From positions 310,001-374,000 of the forward strand of contig CANTUQ010000296.1 of NCBI GenBank assembly GCA_947683425.1: a stretch of 64,000 bases of DNA, given 5' to 3'. Made by a program: the position numbers and the translations under genes. A model generated the notes under the pieces. That model was not told where the DNA came from and did not search any database. It saw only the letters and a list, made by a program, of their open reading frames with translations. Origin of the DNA: Excoecaria cochinchinensis. Lineage: Eukaryota; Streptophyta; Magnoliopsida; Malpighiales; Euphorbiaceae. Of this stretch, positions 1 to 14,482 are shown one piece after another; the stretch's first letter is position 1, and every line of letters starts with the position of its first letter.

Positions 1-1395
1 CTTGATCGGAATAGCTACTGGAAGCTTGCCGGTCACAACGCATCGGGAATTGGCCTCGTCGGGATTTTTACGGATTTCCCTAGGGGTACCCCTAGGGAAA
101 ATCGCCAGAATCGAAAAATCGTAAAAAGTGGTGAAATTTTGGATCCGAGTCCAATAATTCGGGAGAACTTGATCGGAATAGCTACTGGAAGCTTGCCGGT
201 CACAACGCATCGGGAATTGGCCTCGTCGGGATCTGACGAATTTTTACGTATTTTCCTAGGGGTACACCTAGGGAAAATCGCCAGAATCGAAAAATCGTAA
301 AAAGTGGTGAAATTTTGGATCCGAGTCCAATAATTCGGGAGTACTTGATCGGAATAGCTACTGGAAGCTTGCCGGTCACAACGCATCGGGAATTGGCCTC
401 GTCGGGATCTGACGAATTTTTACGGATTTCCCTAGGGGTACCCCTAGGAAAAATCGCCAGAATCGAAAAATCGTAAAAAGTGGTGAAATTTTAGATCCGA
501 GTCCAATAATTCGGGAGAACTTGATCGGAATAGCTACTGGAAGCTTGCCGGTCACAACGCATCGGGAATTGGCCTCGTCGGGATTTTTACGGATTTTCCT
601 AGGGGTACTCCTAGGGAAAATCACAAGAATCGAAAAATCGTAAAAAGTGGTGAAATTTTGGATCCGAGTCCAATAATTCGGGAGAACTTGATCGGAATAG
701 CTACTGGAAGCTTGCCGGTCACAACGCATCGGGAATTGGCCTCGTCGGGATTTTTACGGATTTTCCTAGGGGTACTCCTAGGGAAAATCACAAGAATCGA
801 AAAATCGTAAAAAGTGGTGAAATTTTGGATCCGAGTCCAATAATTCGGGAGAACTTGATCGGAATAGCTACTGGAAGCTTGCCGGTCACAACGCATCGGG
901 AAATGGCCTCGTCGGGATTTTTACGGATTTCCCTAGGGGTACCCCTAGGGAAAATCGCCAGAATCGAAAAATCGTAAAAAGTGGTGAAATTTTGGATCCG
1001 AGTCCAATAATTCGGGAGAACTTGATCGGAATAGCTACTGGAAGCTTGCCGGTCACAACGCATCGGGAATTGGCCTCGTCGGGATCTGACGAATTTTTAC
1101 GGATTTTCCTAGGGGTACACCTAGGGAAAATCGCCAGAATCGAAAAATCGTAAAAAGTGGTGAAATTTTGGATCCGAGTCCAATAATTCGGGAGAACTTG
1201 ATCGGAATAGCTACTGGAAGCTTTCCGGTCACAACGCATCGGGAATTGGCCTCGTCGGGATTTTTACGGATTTCCCTAGGGGTACCCCTAGGGAAAATCG
1301 CCAGAATCGAAAAATCGTAAAAAGTGGTGAAATTTTGGATCCGAGTCCAATAATTCGGGAGTACTTGATCGGAATAGCTACTGGAAGCTTGCCGG

Positions 1396-3120
1396 TCACA
1401 ACGCATCGGGAATTGGCCTCGTCGGGATCTGACGAATTTTTACGGATTTCCCTAGGGGTACCCCTAGGAAAAATCGCCAGAATCGAAAAATCGTAAAAAG
1501 TGGTGAAATTTTAGATCCGAGTCCAATAATTCGGGAGAACTTGATCGGAATAGCTACTGGAAGCTTGCCGGTCACAACGCATAGGGAATTGGCCTCGTCG
1601 GGATCTGACGAATTTTTACGGATTTTCCTAGGGGTACCCCTAGGGAAAATCGCCAGAATCGAAAAATCGTAAAAAGTGGTGAAATTTTGGATCCGAGTCC
1701 AATAATTCGGGAGAACTTGATCGGAATAGCTACTGGAAGCTTTTCGGTCACAACGCATCGGGAATTGGCCTCGTCGGGATTATTACGGATTTCCCTAGGG
1801 GTACCCCTAGGGAAAATCGCCAGAATCGAAAAATCGTAAAAAGTGGTGAAATTTTGGATCCGAGTCCAATAATTCGGGAGAACTTGATCGGAATAGCTAC
1901 TGGAAGCTTGCCGGTCACAACGCATCGGGAATTGGCCTCGTCGGGATTTTTACGGATTTCCCTAGGGGTACCCCTAGGGAAAATCGCCAGAATCGAAAAA
2001 TCGTAAAAAGTGGTGAAATTTTGGATCCGAGTCCAATAATTCGGGAGAACTTGATCGGAATAGCTACTGGAAGCTTGCCGGTCACAACGCATCGGGAATT
2101 GGCCTCGTCGGGATCTGACGAATTTTTACGTATTTTCCTAGGGGTACACCTAGGGAAAATCGCCAGAATCGAAAAATCGTAAAAAGTGGTGAAATTTTGG
2201 ATCCGAGTCCAATAATTCGGGAGTACTTGATCGGAATAGCTACTGGAAGCTTGCCGGTCACAACGCATCGGGAATTGGCCTCGTCGGGATCTGACGAATT
2301 TTTACGGATTTCCCTAGGGGTACCCCTAGGAAAAATCGCCAGAATCGAAAAATCGTAAAAAGTGGTGAAATTTTAGATCCGAGTCCAATAATTCGGGAGA
2401 ACTTGATCGGAATAGCTACTGGAAGCTTGCCGGTCACAACGCATAGGGAATTGGCCTCGTCGGGATCTGACGAATTTTTACGGATTTTCCTAGGGGTACC
2501 CCTAGGGAAAATCGCCAGAATCGAAAAATCGTAAAAAGTGGTGAAATTTTGGATCCGAGTCCAATAATTCGGGAGAACTTGATCGGAATAGCTACTGGAA
2601 GCTTTTCGGTCACAACGCATCGGGAATTGGCCTCGTCGGGATTATTACGGATTTCCCTAGGGGTACCCCTAGGGAAAATCGCCAGAATCGAAAAATCGTA
2701 AAAAGTGGTGAAATTTTGGATCCGAGTCCAATAATTCGGGAGAACTTGATCGGAATAGCTACTGGAAGCTTGCCGGTCACAACGCATCGGGAATTGGCCT
2801 CGTCGGAATTTTTACGGATTTCCCTAGGGGTACTCCTAGGGAAAATCGCCAGAATCGAAAAATCGTAAAAAGTGGTGAAATTTTGGATCCGAGTCCAATA
2901 ATTCGGGAGAACTTGATCGGAATAGCTACGGGAAGCTTGCCGGTCACAACGCATCGGGAATTGGCCTCGTCGGGATCTGACGAATTTTTACGGATTTCCC
3001 TAGGGGTACCCCTAGGAAAAATGGCCAGAATCGAAAAATCGTAAAAAGTGGTGAAATTTTGGATCCGAGTCCAATAATTCGGGAGAACTTGATCGGAATA
3101 GCTACTGGAAGCTTGCCGGT
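1396..3120. repeat. Higher-order repeat, 862-bp unit (5 monomers)
   Basis: Two units start at 1396 and 2258, offset 862 bp (two 167-bp plus three 176-bp monomers). Diagnostic variants recur in order: 'ttttagatcc', 'catagggaatt', 'gcttttcggtc', 'ggattattacgg'. A partial third copy follows with one monomer fewer (offset 686). The same unit reappears near 9276 and 10138 as part of a larger duplication. Confidence 0.8.
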
Positions 3121-3629
3121 CACAACGCATAGGGAATTGGCCTCGTCGGGATCTGACGAATTTTTACGGATTTTCCTAGGGGTACCCCTAGGGAAAATCG
3201 CCAGAATCGAAAAATCGTAAAAAGTGGTGAAATTTTGGATCCGAGTCCAATAATTCGGGAGAACTTGATCGGAATAGCTACTGGAAGCTTTTCGGTCACA
3301 ACGCATCGGGAATTGGCCTCGTCGGGATTATTACGGATTTCCCTAGGGGTACCCCTAGGGAAAATCGCCAGAATCGAAAAATCGTAAAAAGTGGTGAAAT
3401 TTTGGATCCGAGTCCAATAATTCGGGAGAACTTGATCGGAATAGCTACTGGAAGCTTGCCGGTCACAACGCATCGGGAATTGGCCTCGTCGGAATTTTTA
3501 CGGATTTCCCTAGGGGTACTCCTAGGGAAAATCGCCAGAATCGAAAAATCGTAAAAAGTGGTGAAATTTTGGATCCGAGTCCAATAATTCGGGAGAACTT
3601 GATCGGAATAGCTACTGGAAGCTTGCCGG

Positions 3630-5850
3630 TCACAACGCATCGGGAATTGGCCTCGTCGGAATTTTTACGGATTTCCCTAGGGGTACTCCTAGGGAAAATC
3701 GCCAGAATCGAAAAATCGTAAAAAGTGGTGAAATTTTGGATCCGAGTCCAATAATTCGGGAGAACTTGTTCGGAATAGCTACTGGAAGCTTGCCGGTCAC
3801 AACGCATCGGGAATTGGCCTCGTCGGGATCTGACGAATTTTTACGGATTTTCCTAGGGGTACCCCTAGGAAAAATCGTCAGAATCGAAAAATCGTAAAAA
3901 GTGGTGAAATTTTGGATCCGAGTCCAATAATTCGGGAGAACTTGATCGGAATAGCTACTGGAAGCTTGCCGGTCACAACGCATCGGGAATTGGCCTCGTC
4001 GGAATTTTTACGGATTTCCCTAGGGGTACTCCTAGGGAAAATCGCCAGAATCGAAAAATCGTAAAAAGTGGTGAAATTTTGGATCCGAGTTCAATAATTC
4101 GGGAGAACTTGATCGGAATAGCTACGGGAAGCTTGCCGGTCACAACGCATCGGGAATTGGCCTCGTCGGGATCTGACGAATTTTTACGGATTTCCCTAGG
4201 GGTACCCCTAGGAAAAATCGCCAGAATCGAAAAATCGTAAAAAGTGGTGAAATTTTGGATCCGAGTCCAATAATTCGGGAGAACTTGATCGGAATAGCTA
4301 CTGGAAGCTTGCCGGTCACAACGCATCGGGAATTGGCCTCGTCGGTATTTTTACGGATTTCCTTAGGGGTACTCCTAGGGAAAATCGCCAGAATCGAAAA
4401 ATCGTAAAAAGTGGTGAAATTTTGGATCCGAGTCCAATAATTTGGGAGAACTTGATCGGAATAGCTACTGGAAGCTTGCCGGTCACAACGCATCGGGAAT
4501 TGGCCTCGTCGGGATCTGACGAATTTTTACGGATTTTCCTAGGGGTACCCCTAGGAAAAATCGTCAGAATCGAAAAATCGTAAAAAGTGGTGAAATTTTG
4601 GATCCGAGTCCAATAATTCGGGAGAACTTGATCGGAATAGCTACTGGAAGCTTGCCGGTCACAACGCATCGGGAATTGGCCTCGTCGGAATTTTTACGGA
4701 TTTCCCTAGGGGTACTCCTAGGGAAAATCGCCAGAATCGAAAAATCGTAAAAAGTGGTGAAATTTTGGATCCGAGTCCAATAATTCGGGAGAACTTGATC
4801 GGAATAGCTACTGGAAGTTTGCCGGTCACAACGCATCGGGAATTGGCCTCGTCGGAATTTTTACGGATTTCCCTAGGGGTACTCCTAGGGAAAATCGCCA
4901 GAATCGAAAAATCGTAAAAAGTGGTGAAATTTTGGATCCGAGTCCAATAATTCGGGAGAACTTGTTCGGAATAGCTACTGGAAGCTTGCCGGTCACAACG
5001 CATCGGGAATTGGCCTCGTCGGGATCTGACGAATTTTTACGGATTTTCCTAGGGGTACCCCTAGGAAAAATCGTCAGAATCGAAAAATCGTAAAAAGTGG
5101 TGAAATTTTGGATCCGAGTCCAATAATTCGGGAGAACTTGATCGGAATAGCTACTGGAAGCTTGCCGGTCACAACGCATCGGGAATTGGCCTCGTCGGAA
5201 TTTTTACGGATTTCCCTAGGGGTACTCCTAGGGAAAATCGCCAGAATCGAAAAATCGTAAAAAGTGGTGAAATTTTGGATCCGAGTTCAATAATTCGGGA
5301 GAACTTGATCGGAATAGCTACGGGAAGCTTGCCGGTCACAACGCATCGGGAATTGGCCTCGTCGGGATCTGACGAATTTTTACGGATTTCCCTAGGGGTA
5401 CCCCTAGGAAAAATCGCCAGAATCGAAAAATCGTAAAAAGTGGTGAAATTTTTGATCCGAGTCCAATAATTCGGGAGAACTTGATCGGAATAGCTACTGG
5501 AAGCTTGCCGGTCACAACGCATCGGGAATTGGCCTCGTCGGTATTTTTACGGATTTCCTTAGGGGTACTTCTAGGGAAAATCGCCAGAATCGAAAAATCG
5601 TAAAAAGTGGTGAAATTTTGGATCCGAGTCCAATAATTTGGGAGAACTTGATCGGAATAGCTACTGGAAGCTTGCCGGTCACAACGCATCGGGAATTGGC
5701 CTCGTCGGGATCTGACGAATTTTTACGGATTTTCCTAGGGGTACCCCTAGGAAAAATCGTCAGAATCGAAAAATCGTAAAAAGTGGTGAAATTTTGGATC
5801 CGAGTCCAATAATTCGGGAGAACTTGATCGGAATAGCTACTGGAAGCTTG
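3630..5850. repeat. Higher-order repeat, 1196-bp unit (7 monomers)
   Basis: Blocks starting at 3630 and 4826 carry the same series of monomer variants at a constant offset of 1196 bp (four 167-bp plus three 176-bp monomers). Shared rare variants include 'cttgttcgg' (3767 and 4963), 'gagttcaataatt' (4088 and 5284) and 'ttccttagggg' (4360 and 5556). The second copy runs to about 5850 and then diverges. Confidence 0.8.
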
Positions 5851-7745
5851 CCGGTCACAACGCATCGGGAATTGGCCTCGTCGGAATTTTTACGGATTTC
5901 CCTAGGGGTACTCCTAGGGAAAATCGCCAGAATCGAAAAATCGTAAAAAGTGGTGAAATTTTGGATCCGAGTCCAATAATTCGGGAGAACTTGTTCGGAA
6001 TAGCTACTGGAAGCTTGCCGGTCACAACGCATCGGGAATTGGCCTCGTCGGGATCTGACGAATTTTTACGGATTTCCCTAGGGCTACCCCTAGGAAAAAT
6101 CGCCAGAATCGAAAAATCGTAAAAAGTGGTGAAATTTTGGATCCGAGTCCAATAATTCGGGAGAACTTGATCGGAATAGCTACTGGAAGCTTGCCGGTCA
6201 CAACGCATCGGGAATTGGCCTCGTCGGAATTTTTACGGATTTCGCTAGGGGTACTCCTAGGGAAAATCGCCAGAATCGAAAAATCGTAAAAAGTGGTGAA
6301 ATTTTTGATCCGAGTCCAATAATTCGGGAGAACTTGATCGGAATAGCTACTGGAAGCTTGCCGGTCACAACGCATCGGGAATTGGCCTCGTCGGGATCTG
6401 ACGAATTTTTACGGATTTTCCTAGGGGTACCCCTAGGGAAAATCACTAGAATCTAAAAATCGTAAAAAGTGGTGAAATTTTTGATTCGAGTCCAATAATT
6501 CGAGAGAACTTGATCGGAATAGCTACTGGAAGCTTGCCGGTCACAACGATATGGGAATTGGCCTCGTCGGGATCTGACGAATTTTTACGGATTTCCCTAG
6601 GGGTACCCCTAGGGAAAATCGCCAGAATCGAAAAATCGTAAAAAGTGGTGAAATTTTGGATCCGAGTCCAATAATTCGGGAGAACTTGAACGGAATAGCT
6701 ACTGGAAGCTTGCCGGTCACAACGCATCGGGAATTGACCTCGTCGGGATTTTTACGGATTTCCCTAGGGGTACTCCTAGGGAAAATCGCCAGAATCGAAA
6801 AATCGTAAAAAATGGTGAAATTTTGGATCCGAGTCCAATAATTCGGGAGAACTTGATCGGAATAGCTACTGGAAGCTTGCCGGTCACAACGCATCGGGAA
6901 TTGGCCTCGTCGGGATCTGACGAATTTTTACGGATTTTCCTAGGGGTACACCTAGGGAAAATCGCCAGAATCGAAAAATCGTAAAAAGTGGTGAAATTTT
7001 GGATCCGAGTCCAATAATTCGGGAGAACTTGATCGGAATAGCTACTGGAAGCTTTCCGGTCACAACGCATCGGGAATTGGCCTCGTCGGGATTTTTACGG
7101 ATTTCCCTAGGGGTACCCCTAGGGAAAATCGCCAGAATCGAAAAATCGTAAAAAGTGGTGAAATTTTGGATCCGAGTCCAATAATTCGGGAGTACTTGAT
7201 CGGAATAGCTACTGGAAGCTTGCCGGTCACAACGCATCGGGAATTGGCCTCGTCGGGATCTGACGAATTTTTACGGATTTCCCTAGGGGTACCCCTAGGA
7301 AAAATCGCCAGAATCGAAAAATCGTAAAAAGTGGTGAAATTTTAGATCCGAGTCCAATAATTCGGGAGAACTTGATCGGAATAGCTACTGGAAGCTTGCC
7401 GGTCACAACGCATAGGGAATTGGCCTCGTCGGGATCTGACGAATTTTTACGGATTTTCCTAGGGGTACCCCTAGGGAAAATCGCCAGAATCGAAAAATCG
7501 TAAAAAGTGGTGAAATTTTGGATCCGAGTCCAATAATTCGGGAGAACTTGATCGGAATAGCTACTGGAAGCTTTTCGGTCACAACGCATCGGGAATTGGC
7601 CTCGTCAGGATTATTACGGATTTCCCTAGGGGTACCCCTAGGGAAAATCGCCAGAATCGAAAAATCGTAAAAAGTGGTGAAATTTTGGATCCGAGTCCAA
7701 TAATTCGGGAGAACTTGATCGGAATAGCTACTGAAAGCTTGCCGG

Positions 7746-8765
7746 TCACAACGCATTGGGAATTGGCCTCGTCGGAATTTTTACGGATTTTCCTAGGGGT
7801 ACTCCTAGGGAAAATTGCCAGAATCGAAAAATCGTAAAAAGTGGTGAAATTTTGGATCCGAGTCCAATAATTCGGGAGAACTTGATCGGAATAGCTACTG
7901 GAAGCTTGCCGGTCACAACGCATCGGGAATTGGCCTCGTCGGGATCTGACGAATTTTTACGGATTTCCCTAGGGGTACCCCTAGGAAAAATCGCCGGAAA
8001 CGAAAAATCGTAAAAAGTGGTGAAATTTTGGATCCGAGTCCAATAATTCGGGAGAACTTGATCGGAATAGCTACTGGAAGCTTGCCGGTCACAACGCATC
8101 GGGAATTGGCCTCGTCGGGATTTTTACGGATTTTCCTAGGGGTACTCCTAGGGAAAATCACAAGAATCGAAAAATCGTAAAAAGTGGTGAAATTTTTGAT
8201 CCGAGTCCAATAATTCGGGAGAACTTGATCGGAATAGCTACTGGAAGCTTGCCGGTCACAACGCATTGGGAATTGGCCTCGTCGGAATTTTTACGGATTT
8301 TCCTAGGGGTACTCCTAGGGAAAATTGCCAGAATCGAAAAATCGTAAAAAGTGGTGAAATTTTGGATCCGAGTCCAATAATTCGGGAGAACTTGATCGGA
8401 ATAGCTACTGGAAGCTTGCCGGTCACAACGCATCGGGAATTGGCCTCGTCGGGATCTGACGAATTTTTACGGATTTCCCTAGGGGTACCCCTAGGAAAAA
8501 TCGCCGGAAACGAAAAATCGTAAAAAGTGGTGAAATTTTGGATCCGAGTCCAATAATTCGGGAGAACTTGATCGGAATAGCTACTGGAAGCTTGCCGGTC
8601 ACAACGCATCGGGAATTGGCCTCGTCGGGATTTTTACGGATTTTCCTAGGGGTACTCCTAGGGAAAATCACAAGAATCGAAAAATCGTAAAAAGTGGTGA
8701 AATTTTGGATCCGAGTCCAATAATTCGGGAGAACTTGATCGGAATAGCTACTGGAAGCTTGCCGG
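7746..8765. repeat. Higher-order repeat, 510-bp unit (3 monomers)
   Basis: Two copies start at 7746 and 8256, offset 510 bp (two 167-bp plus one 176-bp monomer). Each contains the rare variants 'gcattggga', 'aaaattgcc', 'cgccggaaacg' and 'aaaatcacaag' in the same order. Confidence 0.8.
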
Positions 8766-11700
8766 TCACAACGCATCGGGAATTGGCCTCGTCGGGATTT
8801 TTACGGATTTCCCTAGGGGTACCCCTAGGGAAAATCGCCAGAATCGAAAAATCGTAAAAAGTGGTGAAATTTTGGATCCGAGTCCAATAATTCGGGAGAA
8901 CTTGATCGGAATAGCTACTGGAAGCTTGCCGGTCACAACGCATCGGGAATTGGCCTCGTCGGGATCTGACGAATTTTTACGGATTTTCCTAGGGGTACAC
9001 CTAGGGAAAATCGCCAGAATCGAAAAATCGTAAAAAGTGGTGAAATTTTGGATCCGAGTCCAATAATTCGGGAGAACTTGATCGGAATAGCTACTGGAAG
9101 CTTTCCGGTCATAACGCATCGGGAATTGGCCTCGTCGGGATTTTTACGGATTTCCCTAGGGGTACCCCTAGGGAAAATCGCCAGAATCGAAAAATCGTAA
9201 AAAGTGGTGAAATTTTGGATCCGAGTCCAATAATTCGGGAGTACTTGATCGGAATAGCTACTGGAAGCTTGCCGGTCACAACGCATCGGGAATTGGCCTC
9301 GTCGGGATCTGACGAATTTTTACGGATTTCCCTAGGGGTACCCCTAGGAAAAATCGCCAGAATCGAAAAATCGTAAAAAGTGGTGAAATTTTAGATCCGA
9401 GTCCAATAATTCGGGAGAACTTGATCGGAATAGCTACTGGAAGCTTGCCGGTCACAACGCATAGGGAATTGGCCTCGTCGGGATCTGACGAATTTTTACG
9501 GATTTTCCTAGGGGTACCCCTAGGGAAAATCGCCAGAATCGAAAAATCGTAAAAAGTGGTGAAATGTTGGATCCGAGTCCAATAATTCGGGAGAACTTGA
9601 TCGGAATAGCTACTGGAAGCTTTTCGGTCACAACGCATCGGGAATTGGCCTCGTCGGGATTATTACGGATTTCCCTAGGGGTACCCCTAGGGAAAATCGC
9701 CAGAATCGAAAAATCGTAAAAAGTGGTGAAATTTTGGATCCGAGTCCAATAATTCGGGAGAACTTGATCGGAATAGCTACTGGAAGCTTGCCGGTCACAA
9801 CGCATCGGGAATTGGCCTCGTCGGGATTTTTACGGATTTCCCTAGGGGTACCCCTAGGGAAAATCGCCAGAATCGAAAAATCGTAAAAAGTGGTGAAATT
9901 TTGGATCCGAGTCCAATAATTCGGGAGAACTTGATCGGAATAGCTACTGGAAGCTTGCCGGTCACAACGCATCGGGAATTGGCCTCGTCGGGATCTGACG
10001 AATTTTTACGTATTTTCCTAGGGGTACACCTAGGGAAAATCGCCAGAATCGAAAAATCGTAAAAAGTGGTGAAATTTTGGATCCGAGTCCAATAATTCGG
10101 GAGTACTTGATCGGAATAGCTACTGGAAGCTTGCCGGTCACAACGCATCGGGAATTGGACTCGTCGGGATCTGACGAATTTTTACGGATTTCCCTAGGGG
10201 TACCCCTAGGAAAAATCGCCAGAATCGAAAAATCGTAAAAAGTGGTGAAATTTTAGATCCGAGTCCAATAATTCGGGAGAACTTGATCGGAATAGCTACT
10301 GGAAGCTTGCCGGTCACAACGCATAGGGAATTGGCCTCGTCGGGATCTGACGAATTTTTACGGATTTTCCTAGGGGTACCCCTAGGGAAAATCGCCAGAA
10401 TCGAAAAATCGTAAAAAGTGGTGAAATTTTGGATCCGAGTCCAATAATTCGGGAGAACTTGATCGGAATAGCTACTGGAAGCTTTTCGGTCACAACGCAT
10501 CGGGAATTGGCCTCGTCGGGATTATTACGGATTTCCCTAGGGGTACCCCTAGGGAAAATCGCCAGAATCGAAAAATCGTAAAAAGTGGTGAAATTTTGGA
10601 TCCGAGTCCAATAATTCGGGAGAACTTGATCGGAATAGCTACTGGAAGCTTGCCGGTCACAACGCATCGGGAATTGGCCTCGTCGGAATTTTTACGGATT
10701 TCCCTAGGGGTACTCCTAGGGAAAATCGCCAGAATCGAAAAATCGTAAAAAGTGGTGAAATTTTGGATCCGAGTCCAATAATTCGGGAGAACTTGATCGG
10801 AATAGCTACGGGAAGCTTGCCGGTCACAACGCATCGGGAATTGGCCTCGTCGGGATCTGACGAATTTTTACGGATTTCCCTAGGGGTACCCCTAGGAAAA
10901 ATGGCCAGAATCGAAAAATCGTAAAAAGTGGTGAAATTTTGGATCCGAGTCCAATAATTCGGGAGAACTTGATCGGAATAGCTACTGGAAGCTTGCCGGT
11001 CACAACGCATCGGGAATTGGCCTCGTCGGTATTTTTACGGATTTCCTTAGGGGTACTCCTAGGGAAAATCGCCAGAATCGAAAAATCGTAAAAAGTGGTG
11101 AAATTTTGGATCCGAGTCCAATAATTTGGGAGAACTTGATCGGAATAGCTACTGGAAGCTTGCCGGTCACAACGCATCGGGAATTGGCCTCGTCGGGATC
11201 TGACGAATTTTTACGGATTTTCCTAGGGGTACCCCTAGGAAAAATCGTCAGAATCGAAAAATCGTAAAAAGTGGTGAAATTTTGGATCCGAGTCCAATAA
11301 TTCGGGAGAACTTGATCGGAATAGCTACTGGAAGCTTGCCGGTCACAACGCATCGGGAATTGGCCTCGTCGGAATTTTTACGGATTTCCCTAGGGGTACT
11401 CCTAGGGAAAATCGCCAGAATCGAAAAATCGTAAAAAGTGGTGAAATTTTGGATCCGAGTCCAATAATTCGGGATAACTTGATCGGAATAGCTACTGGAA
11501 GCTTGCCGGTCACAACGCATCGGGAATTGGCCTCGTCGGTATTTTTACGGATTTCCTTAGGGGTACTCCTAGGGAAAATCGCCAGAATCGAAAAATCGTA
11601 AAAAGTGGTGAAATTTTGGATCCGAGTCCAATAATTTGGGAGAACTTGATCGGAATAGCTACTGGAAGCTTGCCGGTCACAACGCATCGGGAATTGGCCT

Positions 11701-14482
11701 CGTCGGGATCTGACGAATTTTTACGGATTTTCCTAGGGGTACCCCTAGGAAAAATCGTCAGAATCGAAAAATCGTAAAAAGTGGTGAAATTTTGGATCCG
11801 AGTCCAATAATTCGGGAGAACTTGATCGGAATAGCTACTGGAAGCTTGCCGGTCACAACGCATCGGGAATTGGCCTCGTCGGAATTTTTACGGATTTCCC
11901 TAGGGGTACTCCTAGGGAAAATCGTCAGAATCGAAAAATCGTAAAAAGTGGTGAAATTTTGGATCCGAGTCCAATAATTCGGGAGAACTTGATCGGAATA
12001 GCTACGGGAAGCTTGCCGGTCACAACGCATCGGGAATTGGCCTCGTCGGGATCTGACGAATTTTTACGGATTTCCCTAGGGGTACCCCTAGGAAAAATCG
12101 CCAGAATCGAAAAATCGTAAAAAGTGGTGAAATTTTGGATCCGAGTCCAATAATTCGGGAGAACTTGATCGGAATAGCTACTGGAAGCTTGCCGGTCACA
12201 ACGCATCGGGAATTGGCCTCGTCGGTATTTTTACGGATTTCCTTAGGGGTACTCCAAGGGAAAATCGCCAGAATCGAAAAATCGTAAAAAGTGGTGAAAT
12301 TTTGGATCCGAGTCCAATAATTTGGGAGAACTTGATCGGAATAGCTACTGGAAGCTTGCCGGTCACAACGCATCGGGAATTGGCCTCGTCGGGATCTGAC
12401 GAATTTTTACGGATTTTCCTAGGGGTACCCCTAGGAAAAATCGTCAGAATCGAAAAATCGTAAAAAGTGGTGAAATTTTGGATCCGAGTCCAATAATTCG
12501 GGAGAACTTGATCGGAATAGCTACTGGAAGCTTGCCGGTCACAACGCATCGGGAATTGGCCTCGTCGGAATTTTTACGGATTTCCCTAGGGGTACTCCTA
12601 GGGAAAATCGTCAGAATCGAAAAATCGTAAAAAGTGGTGAAATTTTGGATCCGAGTCCAATAATTCGGGAGAACTTGTTCGGAATAGCTACTGGAAGCTT
12701 GCCGGTCACAACGCATCGGGAATTGGCCTCGTCGGGATCTGACGAATTTTTACGGATTTCCCTAGGGCTACCCCTAGGAAAAATCGCCAGAATCGAAAAA
12801 TCGTAAAAAGTGGTGAAATTTTGGATCCGAGTCCAATAATTCGGGAGAACTTGATCGGAATAGCTACTGGAAGCTTGCCGGTCACAACGCATCGGGAATT
12901 GGCCTCGTCCGAATTTTTACGGATTTCGCTAGGGGTACTCCTAGGGAAAATCGCCAGAATCGAAAAATCGTAAAAAGTGGTGAAATTTTTGATCCGAGTC
13001 CAATAATTCGGGAGAACTTGATCGGAATAGCTACTGGAAGCTTGCCGGTCACAACGCATCGGGAATTGGCCTCGTCGGGATCTGACGAATTTTTACGGAT
13101 TTTCCTAGGGGTACCCCTAGGGAAAATCGCTAGAATCTAAAAATCGTAAAAAGTGGTGAAATTTTTGATTCGAGTCCAATAATTCGAGAGAACTTGATCG
13201 GAATAGCTACTGGAAGCTTGCCGGTCACAACGATATGGGAATTGGCCTCGTCGGGATCTGACGAATTTTTACGGATTTCCCTAGGGGTACCCCTAGGGAA
13301 AATCGCCAGAATCGAAAAATCGTAAAAAGTGGTGAAATTTTGGATCCGAGTCCAATAATTCGGGAGAACTTGAACGGAATAGCTACTGGAAGCTTGCCGG
13401 TCACAACGCATCGGGAATTGACCTCGTCGGGATTTTTACGGATTTCCCTAGGGGTACTCCTAGGGAAAATCGCCAGAATCGAAAAATCGTAAAAAATGGT
13501 GAAATTTTGGATCCGAGTCCAATAATTCGGGAGAACTTGATCGGAATAGCTACTGGAAGCTTGCCGGTCACAACGCATTGGGAATTGGCCTCGTCGGAAT
13601 TTTTACGAATTTTCCTAGGGGTACTCCTAGGGAAAATTGCCAGAATCGAAAAATCGTAAAAAGTGGTGAAATTTTGGATCCGAGTCCAATAATTCGGGAG
13701 AACTTGATCGGAATAGCTACTGGAAGCTTGCCGGTCACAACGCATCGGGAATTGGCCTCGTCGGGATCTGACGAATTTTTACGGATTTCCCTAGGGGTAC
13801 CCCTAGGAAAAATCGCCGGAATCGAAAAATCGTAAAAAGTGGTGAAATTTTTGATCCGAGTCCAATAATTCGGGAGAACTTGATCGGAATAGCTACTGGA
13901 AGCTTTCCGGTCACAACGCATCGGGAATTGGCCTCGTCGGGATCTGACGAATTTTTACGGATTTCCCTAGGGGTACCCCAAGGGAAAATCGCCAGAATCG
14001 AAAAATCGTAAAAAGTGGTGAAATTTTGGATCCGAGTCCAATAATTCGGGAGAACTTGAACGGAATAGCTACTGAAAGCTTGCCGGTCACAACGCATCGG
14101 GAATTGGCCTCGTCGGGATTTTTACGGATTTCCCTAGGGGTACTCCTAGGGAAAATCTCCAGAATCGAAAAATCGTAAAAAATGGTGAAATTTTGGATCC
14201 GAGTCCAATAATTTGGGAGAACTTGATCGGAATAGCTACTGGAAGCTTGCCGGTCACAACGCATCGGGAATTGGCCTCGTCGGAATTTTTACGGATTTCC
14301 CTAGGGGTACTCCTAGGGAAAATCGCCAGAATCGAAAAATCGTAAAAAGTGGTGAAATTTTGGATCCGAGTCCAATAATTCGGGAGAACTTGATCGGAAT
14401 AGCTACTGGAAGCTTGCCGGTCACAACGCATCGGGAATTGGCCTCGTCGGGATCTGACGAATTTTTACGGATTTCCCTAGGG

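Noticed and set aside
33..14431. Dozens of 90-120 codon minus-strand frames starting MRCDRQAS
   Set aside because: Each is the same satellite monomer read across about two units. They overlap in two frames, share no coding pattern of change and stop where the 167/176-bp length shifts the phase.
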